This document shows positions 9,435 through 18,743 of a DNA stretch of 64,000 bases, one piece after another. Positions within the stretch are counted from its first letter, which is position 1, and every line of letters starts with the position of its first letter. Source of the DNA: Pseudomonas sp. GV071 (GTDB taxonomy: Bacteria; Pseudomonadota; Gammaproteobacteria; Pseudomonadales; Pseudomonadaceae); contig NZ_QAOJ01000014.1 in assembly GCF_003050835.1 (NCBI RefSeq), positions 1-64,000 of the forward strand. The letters are read 5' to 3'. The notes under the pieces are model-generated. The model was not told where the DNA came from. It saw only the letters and a program-made list of their open reading frames with translations, and made no database searches. The position numbers and the translations under genes were made by a program.

Positions 9435-10349
9435 TTAGTGCTGGCTTGACCAGACACGGTTCGCGCTGTGATGAAGAATTCCGTGACGCTTGGCCAACGC
9501 CAAACGGTCTTTGTCGTAGCCGCCGCCGATCACGCCCATCACTGGAATATCGCGGCCCAGGCAGTGGCGGATCACGCGCTCATCGCGTTCGGCCAGACCC
9601 TGGTCGGTGAGGGTGAGGTAACCGAGGGCATCGTCCTTGTGCACATCCACCCCGGCGTCATACAGCACCAGGTCCGGCTGATACAGCGGCAATAAATAAT
9701 TGAGGGTGTCGTCGACCACTTTCAAATAGTCGGCATCGCCCATGCCCATGGGCAACGGAATATCCCAATCGCTTTGTGCCTTGCGCGCCGGGAAGTTTTT
9801 TTCGCAGTGCAGCGACACGGTGATGGCTTCGGGTGTGTCGGCCAATATCCGCGCGGTGCCGTCGCCCTGGTGCACGTCACAATCGAAGATCAGCACGCGC
9901 TGCACACGGCCGGCTGCCAACAGATAACGGCTGATGATCGCCAGGTCATTGAAGATACAAAAGCCAGCGGCATGGTCGTAATGGGCGTGGTGCGTGCCGC
10001 CGGCCAAGTGGCAGGCCAGGCCGTGTTGCAGCGCCAGTTCGGCGGTCAGCAGTGAGCCGCCGACTGCACGCACGGTGCGCCGCGCCAGGGCTTCGCTCCA
10101 GGGCAGGCCGAGGCGGCGCTGCTCGTCGCGGCTGAGCTCGCCGCTGAGAAAACGCTCGATATAGCTAGGCTCATGGGCGAGGGCGAGAATCTCCGCCGGA
10201 CAGATCTCCGGGCGCAGCAGCTCGGCATCGGTGGTCAGGCCGCTGGCCACCAGGTGCTCGCGCAGCAGGCGGAATTTTTCCATCGGAAAACGATGGTCGG
10301 CCGGAAAGGGCGGGCTGTAGTCGTCGTGATAGACCAGGGGCAGACGCAT
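9435..10349 (-). CDS. Histone deacetylase superfamily protein (AcuC/acetylpolyamine amidohydrolase-like)
   Basis: A 304-residue zinc amidohydrolase. The active-site pair HH is in GGTHHAHYDHAAGF near residue 130, the metal ligands in IFDCDVHQGDGTA near 165, the third Asp in LYDAGVDVHKDD near 245, and the catalytic GGGYD near 285. The start at 10349 gives the canonical N-terminus RLPLVYHDDYSPPF; upstream frame is not conserved-looking. Likely reactions are removal of acetyl from lysine, polyamine or a small amide. The polyamine-type importer at the left of the window makes acetylpolyamine a reasonable guess but not an operonic one. Confidence 0.9.
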   Translation of the reverse strand: MRLPLVYHDDYSPPFPADHRFPMEKFRLLREHLVASGLTTDAELLRPEICPAEILALAHEPSYIERFLSGELSRDEQRRLGLPWSEALARRTVRAVGGSLLTAELALQHGLACHLAGGTHHAHYDHAAGFCIFNDLAIISRYLLAAGRVQRVLIFDCDVHQGDGTARILADTPEAITVSLHCEKNFPARKAQSDWDIPLPMGMGDADYLKVVDDTLNYLLPLYQPDLVLYDAGVDVHKDDALGYLTLTDQGLAERDERVIRHCLGRDIPVMGVIGGGYDKDRLALAKRHGILHHSANRVWSSQH

Positions 10350-10429
10350 ACACTCAACCAGGTAAAAGAGGTCGCCAGTATCCTCGCCAGGCTGGGCGAC
10401 CTCAAGCCAAGCACCAGACAGGAGTTGCC

Positions 10430-11020
10430 ATGAATGCACCGCTGGAACTGCAAACCGAACGCCTGCTGCTGCGCCGCTGGCGTGACGACGACCTGACGCC
10501 GTTCGCCGCGATGGTCGCTGACCCCGAGGTGATGCGCTATTTCCCAGGTACCCAAAGCACTGCCGAAGCCGCTGCCTTGATCGAGCGGGTGCACGCCCAT
10601 TTGGCTGAACATGGCTTTGGTCTGTGGGCCCTGGAGCGCAAGGACAACGGCGCCTTTATCGGTTTTACCGGTCTGGGTGTGGTGGGCTTTGAGGCGCCGT
10701 TTTGCAAAGGTTCGGCGCCGACCATCGAGATCGGTTGGCGGCTGGCCCGTTCGCAGTGGCGCCAGGGTTTTGCCAGTGAAGCGGCGCGGGCCTCCCTGGC
10801 CTTCGCTTTCGACCATTTGCAGTTGGCCGAAGTGGTGGCCTTCACCGTACCGGCCAACCAGGCTTCGCGTGGGGTAATGACGAAGATTGGTATGCAGCGT
10901 GACCCCGCCGATGACTTCCAGCACCCGAACCTGCCCGGTGGCCATCCCCTGCGCGAGCATGTGCTGTATCGCATCAACCGAGCGCAGTGGTTGGCGCAAA
11001 AGCCGCCAAGCTTGGACTGA
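10430..11020 (+). CDS. GNAT family N-acetyltransferase, RimJ/RimL type
   Basis: A 196-residue acetyltransferase, read divergently from the HDAC-family gene with about 80 bases between starts. It begins with the typical TERLLLRRWRDDDL and continues through IGWRLARSQWRQGFASEAA, the acetyl-CoA loop (Q-x-x-G-F/Y-A type), near residue 104. ANQASRGVMTKIGM near residue 142 is the C-terminal family block. ACAGGAGTTGCC precedes the ATG. Relatives acetylate N-terminal residues of ribosomal proteins or small molecules; the substrate is unknown. Confidence 0.9.
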   Translation: MNAPLELQTERLLLRRWRDDDLTPFAAMVADPEVMRYFPGTQSTAEAAALIERVHAHLAEHGFGLWALERKDNGAFIGFTGLGVVGFEAPFCKGSAPTIEIGWRLARSQWRQGFASEAARASLAFAFDHLQLAEVVAFTVPANQASRGVMTKIGMQRDPADDFQHPNLPGGHPLREHVLYRINRAQWLAQKPPSLD

Positions 11021-11115
11021 TGGTCACCGGCCTTTTTTGCCGTGAAGGCCGACAGCAGCGGGCAAAGCCTTTACCATTTCGCCAGCCTGAATAAATGCGT
11101 GATGAGGAATAACCG

Positions 11116-11985
11116 ATGAGCCAATTACTCGATGATCTGGTGGCCTTGCTGAGCCTGGAACAGATCGAGGAAAACATGTTCCGTGGCGTCAGCCAGGACC
11201 TTGGTTTTCGCCAGCTCTACGGTGGCCAGGTACTGGGCCAATGCGTATCGGCGGCCAGCCAGACCGTGGAAGCCGAGCGCCATGTGCACTCGCTGCACGG
11301 TTATTTCCTGCGCCCGGGTGATGCCAGCCTGCCGGTGGTGTACCTAGTGGACCGCGTGCGCGACGGCGGCAGTTTCAGTACCCGGCGGGTGACCGCTATC
11401 CAGAAGGGCGCGCCGATCTTTACCTGCAGCGCCTCGTTTCAGAATGACGAGGAAGGCCTTAGTCACCAGATCCAGATGCCTGATGTCCCCGGCCCGGAAA
11501 ACTTCCGCTCGGAAACCGAGCTGGCAGGCGAAGCCGCCGCGTTTATTCCTGCCCGCATGTTGGAGCGCGCCACCAGCCCGAAACCCATCGAGATTCGCCC
11601 GGTCACCAGCGGCAATCCCTACGAGCCGGTGGTGCGTGAGCCGGTGAAGTACGTGTGGTTCCGCGCCGACGGCACCCTGCCGGATGAGCGCCAGTTGCAC
11701 AAATACCTGCTCGGCTACGCCTCGGACTTCAACTTGCTGACCACCTCCATGCAGCCGCACGGCGTCTCGGTGTTCCAGAAGTTTATGCAGGTGGCCAGCC
11801 TCGACCATTCCCTGTGGTTCCACGCCGACCTGCGCATGGACGACTGGCTGCTGTATGCCATGGACAGCCCATGGTCAGGCAATGGTCGCGGGTTTGCCCG
11901 TGGCAGCATCTTCAATCGCGCCGGGCAGTTGGTGGCCTCGGTGGCGCAGGAAGGGCTAACCCGCGTGCGCGAAGACTGGCGGTAG
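11116..11985 (+). CDS. tesB: Acyl-CoA thioesterase II
   Basis: Cytoplasmic double-hotdog thioesterase of 289 residues, the usual TesB length, which hydrolyses acyl-CoA to free fatty acid and CoA. The N-terminal hotdog carries NMFRGVSQDLG and YGGQVLGQ, and the C-terminal hotdog carries ASLDHSLWFHADLRMDDW, with the Asp near residue 204 and GRGFARGSIFNRAGQLVAS supplying the other catalytic residues. A GAGGAAT site precedes the ATG. It appears monocistronic; an A+T-rich gap of 523 bases follows. Confidence 0.95.
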   Translation: MSQLLDDLVALLSLEQIEENMFRGVSQDLGFRQLYGGQVLGQCVSAASQTVEAERHVHSLHGYFLRPGDASLPVVYLVDRVRDGGSFSTRRVTAIQKGAPIFTCSASFQNDEEGLSHQIQMPDVPGPENFRSETELAGEAAAFIPARMLERATSPKPIEIRPVTSGNPYEPVVREPVKYVWFRADGTLPDERQLHKYLLGYASDFNLLTTSMQPHGVSVFQKFMQVASLDHSLWFHADLRMDDWLLYAMDSPWSGNGRGFARGSIFNRAGQLVASVAQEGLTRVREDWR

Positions 11986-12508
11986 GTTGGCGTCAGGAAG
12001 CGTTCAATAGCGGTGTTCGCCGCAGCATCAGAAGTTGGCCATACATTCCAGCCCCAACCCATTTCGAACAATCACCCCTACGCCAACTTGCTCGTTTAAA
12101 AACAGATTTGAAATTGAAGATAGTGCGATTGGCTATAAGTAATTGAACTACCGTCTCCGCTTGGTTCACCGACTTAATCTCTAAAAAACCCGCTAGCACA
12201 ATCGTTTATCTGGCATGGCATTTTGCCGTTAGTCGGCCTCTAAGGCCTCTGAATTCGCCGCCTCGCTGGTTTTTCAGCGGATCTTTCCAGCGGAATGTTA
12301 TGTAAGACATTGGCTACATAGTCTTACTAATATTTCCTACAAAATTAACTGCTCGGTACATAGAACAATCACTTACGTGAAACCCGCGCTATTACACAGA
12401 ATCAATGATTGATAGTTGACGCCATAAAGTTGTTTTGAAAGCGGTCGAATTTCTACTAAGTTGCAATCAAGCGTGAATACGCGACTAATTTCGTAGGAGT
12501 TATCTGAG
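11986..12508. other. A+T-rich intergenic leader of the Csu-type pilus operon
   Basis: No convincing gene is present. The segment is visibly richer in A and T than the flanking genes, especially 12080-12500, and holds a 7-bp dyad at 12302-12327. A ribosome site TAGGAG lies at its right end before the first pilin gene. The composition and length fit a regulated promoter region; no clear -35/-10 pair could be fixed. Confidence 0.6.
12302..12327. promoter_or_regulatory. 7-bp inverted repeat upstream of pilus operon
   Basis: GTAAGAC at 12302-12308 is mirrored exactly by GTCTTAC at 12321-12327, 19 bases centre to centre. It lies about 180 bases before the first pilin ATG. A two-turn dyad like this could be an operator or activator site, but no known regulator consensus was matched. 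Confidence 0.35.
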
Positions 12509-13045
12509 ATGAAACGCCGCTTTCTGCTGTTCCCTGCCGTGCTGCTTGTCCCCGTTGCTCTGAACGTCGAAGCGGCGGGGACCGTGCAGGGTCAACTGGG
12601 CATCCAGATCATCATTGGCGCCGGCTGCACCGTGAACAACGGCACCAGCAACGCCACCACCAACAACTTCGGTAGCATCACCTTCGGCTCCTACCCAAGC
12701 CTGGCCAACAACATCGACGCGCAGTCGGTGGGCGCCAGCGCCGGTAGCTCCTTCGGTATCGAATGTGCCAACGCCACCAACTACAGCGTGGCCCTCAACT
12801 CCGGGCTGAACAGCACCGGTACGCAGCGGCGGATGGCCAGCGGCGGCAACTATGTGCTCTACAACCTGTACCAGGATGCGGCCCGGATCACCCCGTGGGG
12901 TAACGGCACCAACGGTGGCACGGCGCTGGCTGGTGTCGGCAACGGCGCCAACCAGGACATGGTGGTGTACGGCCGGGTTCCCAACCAGACCACACCGGCC
13001 ACCGGTACCTACACCGACACGGTGCAAGTCACCATTACCTGGTAA
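12509..13045 (+). CDS. Csu-type pilin, spore coat U domain (major subunit, CsuA/B-like)
   Basis: Secreted pilin of 178 residues. A signal peptide covers residues 1-23 with cleavage after NVEAA; the mature chain starts with the donor-like strand TVQGQLGIQIIIGAGC. The first conserved Cys of the spore-coat-U (SCPU) domain follows at about residue 37 and its partner in GIECANATNY. The end, GTYTDTVQVTITW, is the classic C-terminal beta strand of these subunits. TAGGAGTTATCTGAG precedes the ATG. As first gene of the operon and the longest glycine-rich subunit it is probably the shaft pilin. Confidence 0.88.
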   Translation: MKRRFLLFPAVLLVPVALNVEAAGTVQGQLGIQIIIGAGCTVNNGTSNATTNNFGSITFGSYPSLANNIDAQSVGASAGSSFGIECANATNYSVALNSGLNSTGTQRRMASGGNYVLYNLYQDAARITPWGNGTNGGTALAGVGNGANQDMVVYGRVPNQTTPATGTYTDTVQVTITW

Positions 13046-13132
13046 CGCTGATACCCAGCGGTTAACCGGGTCACCACGAGGGTTTTGTCACCAACGCGAC
13101 ACGGATGTACCTCTCCACTGCCAGGTATTGCC

Positions 13133-13660
13133 ATGCGTTGCCTTCGCACTACTCCAAGGACGTGGCTGCTGCTGTTGAGTCTGCTCGGTTGCAGCCCGGT
13201 CGCCCTCAGCGTCACCAAGTCCGCCACCATCGGCTTGAGTGCCGAAGTCCTGCCGGCGTGCAGTGCGGGCAGTACGGCGCCGGCTACCCTCGGACAGTTC
13301 GGCACCCTGAATTTCGGTACGTACTTTTCCCTCAACACGCTGGTATCGGCCACCAGTTCGGTCGGCAACGGTTCACTACGGATCAACTGTTTGCTCAACA
13401 CCCCTTATCGGGTGCTGCTCAGTGCCGGTGGTAGCGGCAACGTGGCTGCACGGCGCATGACCGGCCCGGCCGCCGCGCAGATCAATTACAACCTCTACAC
13501 CTCGGCGGCCTACACCACGGTCTGGGACAACACCACTGGCGTCACCGGCACCGGCACCGGCGCCGACCAATACCTGCAAGTGTTTGGCCGCGTGCCGAAA
13601 CAGGCCGCGCCCACCCCCGGCACCTACACCGACACCATCACCGTAACGGTGAGTTGGTAA
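13133..13660 (+). CDS. Csu-type minor pilin, spore coat U domain (CsuA-like)
   Basis: A 175-residue secreted subunit. The start at 13133 gives a normal signal peptide (RTTPRTWLLLLSLLGCSPVALS); an in-frame ATG-like start at 13085 lacks a ribosome site. The mature part begins VTKSATIGLSAEVLPAC, and the domain ends GTYTDTITVTVSW, the same ending as the first pilin. Its stop codon overlaps the next ATG (TAATG), so translation of the two subunits is coupled. A minor or adaptor pilin role is inferred from order in Csu operons. Confidence 0.85.
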   Translation: MRCLRTTPRTWLLLLSLLGCSPVALSVTKSATIGLSAEVLPACSAGSTAPATLGQFGTLNFGTYFSLNTLVSATSSVGNGSLRINCLLNTPYRVLLSAGGSGNVAARRMTGPAAAQINYNLYTSAAYTTVWDNTTGVTGTGTGADQYLQVFGRVPKQAAPTPGTYTDTITVTVSW

Positions 13661-14217
13661 TGCGCCGGCCCCCCTGCAAGAGACGGATTGCGGCGCTATG
13701 GCTGTGCCTGGCTACGACAAGCAGCTGGGCGGATACCGGCGTCAACGACACGCCGATCAACAAGCCATTCCTGGTCAAGGCTGCCATCGTCAATGGCTGC
13801 ATTCTCGGTTCCGGCGGCGCCGATGTGACCACCTTCGGCAGCATCAACTTTGGCCAGGTCAGCCTGCTACCAAGCAATGTCGACGTCACCAGCACCACCG
13901 GCGCCGGCTCCATTTTGCTCCAGTGCACGCCGGGTACATCGCTGACCATCGGCCTCAATTCCGGCCTCAATACCAGCAGCATCGCCAGCGGACGTTTACT
14001 GATCAAAGGCGCGGAAACCCTGCGTTATCAGCTCTATCAGGACGCAGGTACTACCATTTGGGGTAACGGCACGAATGGCGGCACGGTGAAAAGTCTGACC
14101 TTTCCCGCGGGCACCGCCACCGTCGCCTACCCGGTATTTGCGCGGTTGTTTGCGGTTACGCCGATGCCATCGGCGGGGATTTACAGCGATACGGTGACGG
14201 TGACCATCACCTACTAA
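13660..14217 (+). CDS. Csu-type minor pilin, spore coat U domain (CsuB-like)
   Basis: A 185-residue subunit starting at ATG 13660, which shares one base with the previous stop. The signal peptide is RRIAALWLCLATTSSWA, with the mature chain beginning near DTGVNDTPINKP. It has the SCPU Cys pattern (VNGCILGSGG and LLQCTPGTS) and the ending GIYSDTVTVTITY. A Gly-Asn stretch, WGNGTNGGT, is shared almost exactly with the first pilin, which suggests the subunits arose by duplication. Confidence 0.85.
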   Translation: MRRPPCKRRIAALWLCLATTSSWADTGVNDTPINKPFLVKAAIVNGCILGSGGADVTTFGSINFGQVSLLPSNVDVTSTTGAGSILLQCTPGTSLTIGLNSGLNTSSIASGRLLIKGAETLRYQLYQDAGTTIWGNGTNGGTVKSLTFPAGTATVAYPVFARLFAVTPMPSAGIYSDTVTVTITY

Positions 14218-14243
14218 GGCGAGAAAAAGACAAGGAGCCACCC

Positions 14244-15014
14244 ATGCCTGAATGGAATCGTTGCCGGATTCTGCCCACCCTGGCCCTGCTGCTGATGCTC
14301 CAGTGCGGGCTCGCTCAGGCCGCCAGCTCGGTGCTGATCTGGCCGATCAACCCGCAGATCGAGAGTGGCCAGAAAGCAGCGGCGTTGTGGTTGGAGAACC
14401 GCGGGCAGGCGTCCATCAGTTTGCAGATTCGGGTGCTGGCTTGGGGGCAGGCCAATTATGGCGATCAGCTCAATGCCCAGCGCACGGTGGTGGCCAGCCC
14501 GCCGGCGGTGACCATCGAGCCGGGCAAGCGGCAGATGATTCGCCTGATGAAAATGCAGCCGGTGCCGGCTGCTACCGAGCAGACCTTCCGCGTGCTGGTG
14601 GATGAACTGTTGCCCCCCGACGCTAAAACGGACGCGGCCCTGGGGGTGAAATTCCAGATGCGTTACTCCGTGCCGCTGTTTGTTTTTGGCGATGGCGCCG
14701 GCTTGGCCAGCGCGGCCGCCAAGCCCACCCCGGGCATCCAACTGCTGCAACCGGACCTGCGCTTCCAGGTACAAAACGAGGGCGGCAAGCGCTACCTGTT
14801 GCTCAACAACCAAGGGCCGGCGCATGCCCGCCTGGCCAGTGTGGCGGTGAAGCAGGGCGCGCAGAAAACCGTGATTGCCGAAGGTTTGCTCGGTTACGTG
14901 TTACCCGGAGCGCGAATGCGCTGGGAGTTGCCCGGCTCGGTGGCGGGTGACTCATTTGCCCTGGAGGCGCGAATAAATGAGCTGGCTGATATTCAGCCCA
15001 TTTCTTCGCACTGA
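14244..15014 (+). CDS. csuC: Periplasmic pilus chaperone, PapD-like (CsuC)
   Basis: A 256-residue periplasmic chaperone with two immunoglobulin-like domains that caps pilin subunits and delivers them to the usher. Signal peptide residues 1-28, ending LAQAA. The first domain shows SVLIWPINPQIESGQKAAAL and the conserved subunit-binding patch TIEPGKRQMIRL near residue 92; the second domain starts near residue 165 with LQPDLRFQVQNEGGKRYLL. AAGGAGCCACCC precedes the ATG. It sits between the pilin genes and the usher gene as in Acinetobacter csu and related archaic operons. Confidence 0.92.
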   Translation: MPEWNRCRILPTLALLLMLQCGLAQAASSVLIWPINPQIESGQKAAALWLENRGQASISLQIRVLAWGQANYGDQLNAQRTVVASPPAVTIEPGKRQMIRLMKMQPVPAATEQTFRVLVDELLPPDAKTDAALGVKFQMRYSVPLFVFGDGAGLASAAAKPTPGIQLLQPDLRFQVQNEGGKRYLLLNNQGPAHARLASVAVKQGAQKTVIAEGLLGYVLPGARMRWELPGSVAGDSFALEARINELADIQPISSH

Positions 15015-15029
15015 CAGCCGGAGAGTCGA

Positions 15030-17699
15030 GTGCGCTGCGTCAGGGAAGAGCAAGCGCCATCGCGATGCAGGCGATGCGCCGGCCTCGTGCACCCGGCGTT
15101 CGTGCTGCTGGCGTTACTTCTGCTGGGGGCCGGGCCGCCCCTGCTGGCTGCCGACCAGGTGAAGCCTATGTCCGGTCCGTTGCGTGATGCGCTGTTGGCC
15201 GCCGCGTCGACCGATACGGCGGCGCCGACTGGCGAAATACCTGCCGTCGCTGCGCCGGCCGATTCGCAGCCAGCGAGTGCGATGCCCTGGCCACTGCGCG
15301 ATGCCATGGCGGCGGCGCCACTGCCGGCCTCGGCGCCGACATTGCCGGGCGTCGCGGTGCCGCCGGATTCGCTGCCGGGGGCGCGGATGCGACCTGCCGC
15401 TACAGCGCCGGCTGAGCCCATCGCTACCCCGTCAGAAGGCGTGCAGGCAAGTGCGACGGCGGCCGAATACACCCTGTTTCTGGAGTTGGTGGTGAATGAA
15501 TTGCCCAGTGATCGCGTAGCCCAGGTGACCGTGCGCGGCGAGCGCTACTTCGTCAGTAGCGAAGACCTGCTCGCCGTCGGTGTGCACCTGCCCGAAGGCG
15601 CCAGCGGCGAGCTGGCGCTGGATACCATCACCGGCTTGCAGTTCAGCTACGACCAGGAGTTGCAGCGCCTGAAGCTGGTACTGCCCAGTGATTGGCTACC
15701 CAATCAGGAAGTCGGCACCCGCTCGGTGTACGCCGAAGTGCCAGCGCAAAGTTCGTTCGGCTTACTGTTCAATTACGACGCCTATTACAACGACACCGAA
15801 GACAGCAGCCACTACCTCAGCAGCTTCCTCGAACAGCGGGTATTCGGCAGTGCCGGGGTGCTGGGCAACACCGGCGTGTACCGCCACAGCTTCAACGACC
15901 TGGGCGCCGACCAGGATGGCTACATGCGTTACGACACCTACTGGCGCTACAACAACCAGGAAACCATGACCCGCTACATGGCCGGTGACCTGATCACCGG
16001 TGCGCTGACTTGGAACAGCGCCGTGCGCCTGGGCGGTGTGCAGGTGTCGCGCAACTTCGCCCTGCGCCCGGACCTGATCACCTACCCGCTGCCGCGTTTT
16101 ACCGGCGAAGCGGCGGTGCCGACGTCGGTGGACCTGTTTATCAACAACGCCAAGGTCAGCAGCGACCAGCTCAACCCCGGCCCTTATACCGTCAGCAACG
16201 TGCCCTATATCAGTGGCGCCGGGAATGCCACAGTGGTCACCACCGATGCCCTCGGCCGCCAGGTGGCCACCGATGTGCCGTTCTACGTGACCAACTCCCT
16301 GCTGCAAAAAGACCTCTACGACTATTCGCTGTCGGTGGGCAAGATCCGTGAAGACTACGGGCAGGAGAACTTCTCCTACGGCACCGAGGTTTCCAGCGGC
16401 ACCTTCCGTTATGGCCTGAGCGATTATTTCACCGCGGAAACCCACGCCGAAGTCGGCGAGGAACTGCGCCTGGGTGGCGTCGGTGCGACCATTGGCCTGG
16501 GCAATGTCGGCACCCTCAGCACCTCGGTCGCGCAAAGCCAGTACGACGGCAAACAGGGGCAGCAGACCAATATCGGTTACAGCTACTACTCCACCGCCTT
16601 CGGTTTTGGCGCCCAGCATGTGCAGCGCAACGAAGAGTTTGTCGACATCAGCATGCTCAGTGCGCTGGATGCTGGCCGGGATGAGCTGAGCCTGGCGAAG
16701 ACCAGCGATCAGGTGACCTTCTCCTTCAGCCCTCCGGGCAATGTCGGCAACGTCGGCATCGGTTATTTCTCCAGTGAAACCATGGACGGCCAGCGCACCC
16801 GCTTGGTCAACCTGTCGTGGTCGCGCAGCCTGTGGGGCAACAGCAGCATGTACGTGGCCATGAACCGCGACCTGGATGGCGAAGGTTATTCGGCGGTGAT
16901 GCAATTGATCATTCCCTTCGACGTGCGCTCCACCTTCAGCGCCAGCGTCGAGCGCGACACCCAGGGCAAATTTCGCGAGCGGGTCAACTTCGGCCGCACA
17001 CCGCCCACCAGTGGCGGGGTGGGCTACAACCTCGGTTACGCCACCGGCGACAGCACCTACGAACAGGCCGACCTGACCTGGCGCACGCCCTATGCCCAGA
17101 TGCAAGGCGGGGTATACCGCGACGATGGCCGCCTGACCCAGTGGGGCGATGTCACCGGTTCGCTGATCGCCATGGACGGCGACATCTTCCCCGGCAACCG
17201 CGTCGACGATGCCTTTGTGCTGATCAGCACCAACGGCGTCAGCGATGTACCGGTGAGTTTCGAGCATCAACTGATGGGTAACACCAACAAGAATGGCCAC
17301 CTGCTGGTGCCTTCGGTGCCGTCGTATTACGGCGGCCAGTACGAGATCGATCCGCTCGGCCTGCCGGCCAACATGCGTGTACCGCAAGTGGAAAACAAAA
17401 TCGCCGTGCACCAGGGCAGCGGCGCCTTGCTCAATTTCGACCTGAAACAGGTGGTGGCCGCCAGCATCGTGCTGATCGATTCGCGCGGCGAAGTGATTCC
17501 CCGTGGCAGTGAAGTGACTGTGGTCGGCACCGGCCTGCGCGCCTTCGTTGGCTGGGACGGGCTGGTGTATTTCGAAGGCTTGCAGGCACAGAACCAACTG
17601 CACGTGACAACGCCCGATGGCCAGCAATGCGGGGCGGCGTTTGCCTTGCCTAAAACCGATGACGAAGTAAGCCTGGTGGGTCCGTTGACCTGCCGCTGA
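15030..17699 (+). CDS. csuD: Outer-membrane pilus usher (CsuD)
   Basis: An 889-residue outer-membrane usher that secretes and polymerises pilins. GTG 15030 follows GGAGAG. The signal region ends near ALLLLGAGPPLLAAD. Residues about 45-140 form an Ala/Pro-rich extension with two copies of PLRDA, before the N-terminal chaperone-binding domain that begins at EYTLFLELVVNELPSD. The beta-barrel follows, with the plug near VDLFINNAKVSSDQLNPGPY, and the end is CGAAFALPKTDDEVSLVGPLTC. Overall length is normal for Csu ushers plus the extension. The stop is 21 bases before the tip gene. Confidence 0.92.
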   Translation: MRCVREEQAPSRCRRCAGLVHPAFVLLALLLLGAGPPLLAADQVKPMSGPLRDALLAAASTDTAAPTGEIPAVAAPADSQPASAMPWPLRDAMAAAPLPASAPTLPGVAVPPDSLPGARMRPAATAPAEPIATPSEGVQASATAAEYTLFLELVVNELPSDRVAQVTVRGERYFVSSEDLLAVGVHLPEGASGELALDTITGLQFSYDQELQRLKLVLPSDWLPNQEVGTRSVYAEVPAQSSFGLLFNYDAYYNDTEDSSHYLSSFLEQRVFGSAGVLGNTGVYRHSFNDLGADQDGYMRYDTYWRYNNQETMTRYMAGDLITGALTWNSAVRLGGVQVSRNFALRPDLITYPLPRFTGEAAVPTSVDLFINNAKVSSDQLNPGPYTVSNVPYISGAGNATVVTTDALGRQVATDVPFYVTNSLLQKDLYDYSLSVGKIREDYGQENFSYGTEVSSGTFRYGLSDYFTAETHAEVGEELRLGGVGATIGLGNVGTLSTSVAQSQYDGKQGQQTNIGYSYYSTAFGFGAQHVQRNEEFVDISMLSALDAGRDELSLAKTSDQVTFSFSPPGNVGNVGIGYFSSETMDGQRTRLVNLSWSRSLWGNSSMYVAMNRDLDGEGYSAVMQLIIPFDVRSTFSASVERDTQGKFRERVNFGRTPPTSGGVGYNLGYATGDSTYEQADLTWRTPYAQMQGGVYRDDGRLTQWGDVTGSLIAMDGDIFPGNRVDDAFVLISTNGVSDVPVSFEHQLMGNTNKNGHLLVPSVPSYYGGQYEIDPLGLPANMRVPQVENKIAVHQGSGALLNFDLKQVVAASIVLIDSRGEVIPRGSEVTVVGTGLRAFVGWDGLVYFEGLQAQNQLHVTTPDGQQCGAAFALPKTDDEVSLVGPLTCR

Positions 17700-17720
17700 A
17701 CCCTGAGCAAGGAGTGCTGC

Positions 17721-18725
17721 ATGCACGCAACACAGCAAGGAATGGGCAGGCTATGGAGGCGAGCGCGGCAGTGCTTACTATGTGTGCTGCTGGTGGGCGG
17801 CAGCAGCCTGGCCCAGGCCGCCTGCGTGACCTCAGGTACCAACGTCAGCCTGGGCACCATCAGCTCGCTGGCGCTGCAAACCTCCACGGTGGGTAACTAC
17901 GGTGCCGCCGGCATCAGTTGCACCGGCGGGCTGGCCTTGCTGTCGGGCTCCTATGTCCGCCTGATGCTCGACACGGCCAGCCTGAACCTGACCAATGGCG
18001 GCTACTCGATTCCCTACACCGTCAGTACCACCCAGGGCGGCGCGCCCCTGCAAAACGGTGTGACCGGCACCGCCACCGGACTCACCGTGTTGTCGCTGGG
18101 CGGCGGCAGCAATGGTATCGCCCTGTATTTCACCGTGCCGCTAGGCCCGAATGTGCAAGCCGGCACCTATACCGGAACCGTCAGCTTTCGCTGGTATTAC
18201 GCCATCTGCGATGCCGGCGTGCTCGGGGCCTGCGCCTGGAGCCGCTCGCCAGGGTTGGTGCAAGGGTGCGTAACGGTGGTGTTGGAGCTCTGCGGTGACC
18301 CGACCAACTGGGGCACGGGGGTACTGACCAGCGCCACCCTGACCCTGGTGGTGACCAAGTCCTGCCTGATCAACACCGCCAGCCTGGATGTCGACTTCGG
18401 CAGCAAAGCGCTGGTCAACCAGTTCAGCAAATTCACCCAGACCGTTAACGTCACCTGCACCAACAACGAAGGCTTCAGCGTCAGTTTCGACAGCGGCGGC
18501 AACTACTCAGCGCCCTGGCGCCAGATGGCCAGCGGTGTCAATCGCATGCGCTACAACATCTACCAACCCAACACCACGGTGGTGTGGAGCACCACGCAGC
18601 CGATGGCGTTCCTCGGCACAGGGCTGGGGCAGAACTTCACCTTTGATGCAACGATCGACCCGACGCAGAACAACGTGCCGTCGGGGGCCTATCAGGACAA
18701 CGTGATCATGACGTTGACCTATTAA
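17721..18725 (+). CDS. csuE: Csu-type tip adhesin, two spore coat U domains (CsuE-like)
   Basis: A 334-residue secreted protein with a signal peptide (LLCVLLVGGSSLAQA, cleavage near residue 33) and two SCPU domains, about 35-195 and 205-334. The second domain ends GAYQDNVIMTLTY, like the C-terminal strand of the other subunits. In the archaic pathway the two-domain protein is the tip adhesin that holds hydrophobic fingers for binding abiotic surfaces; that role is assumed here from length and last position in the operon. AAGGAG lies 6 bases before the ATG. A REP doublet follows and may end the transcript. Confidence 0.87.
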   Translation: MHATQQGMGRLWRRARQCLLCVLLVGGSSLAQAACVTSGTNVSLGTISSLALQTSTVGNYGAAGISCTGGLALLSGSYVRLMLDTASLNLTNGGYSIPYTVSTTQGGAPLQNGVTGTATGLTVLSLGGGSNGIALYFTVPLGPNVQAGTYTGTVSFRWYYAICDAGVLGACAWSRSPGLVQGCVTVVLELCGDPTNWGTGVLTSATLTLVVTKSCLINTASLDVDFGSKALVNQFSKFTQTVNVTCTNNEGFSVSFDSGGNYSAPWRQMASGVNRMRYNIYQPNTTVVWSTTQPMAFLGTGLGQNFTFDATIDPTQNNVPSGAYQDNVIMTLTY

Positions 18726-18743
18726 GGTTCTGCGTTTGCAGGA

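Noticed and set aside
15762..17738. A 658-codon frame antisense to the usher gene
   Set aside because: GC-rich shadow frame; the plus-strand usher has full family signatures.
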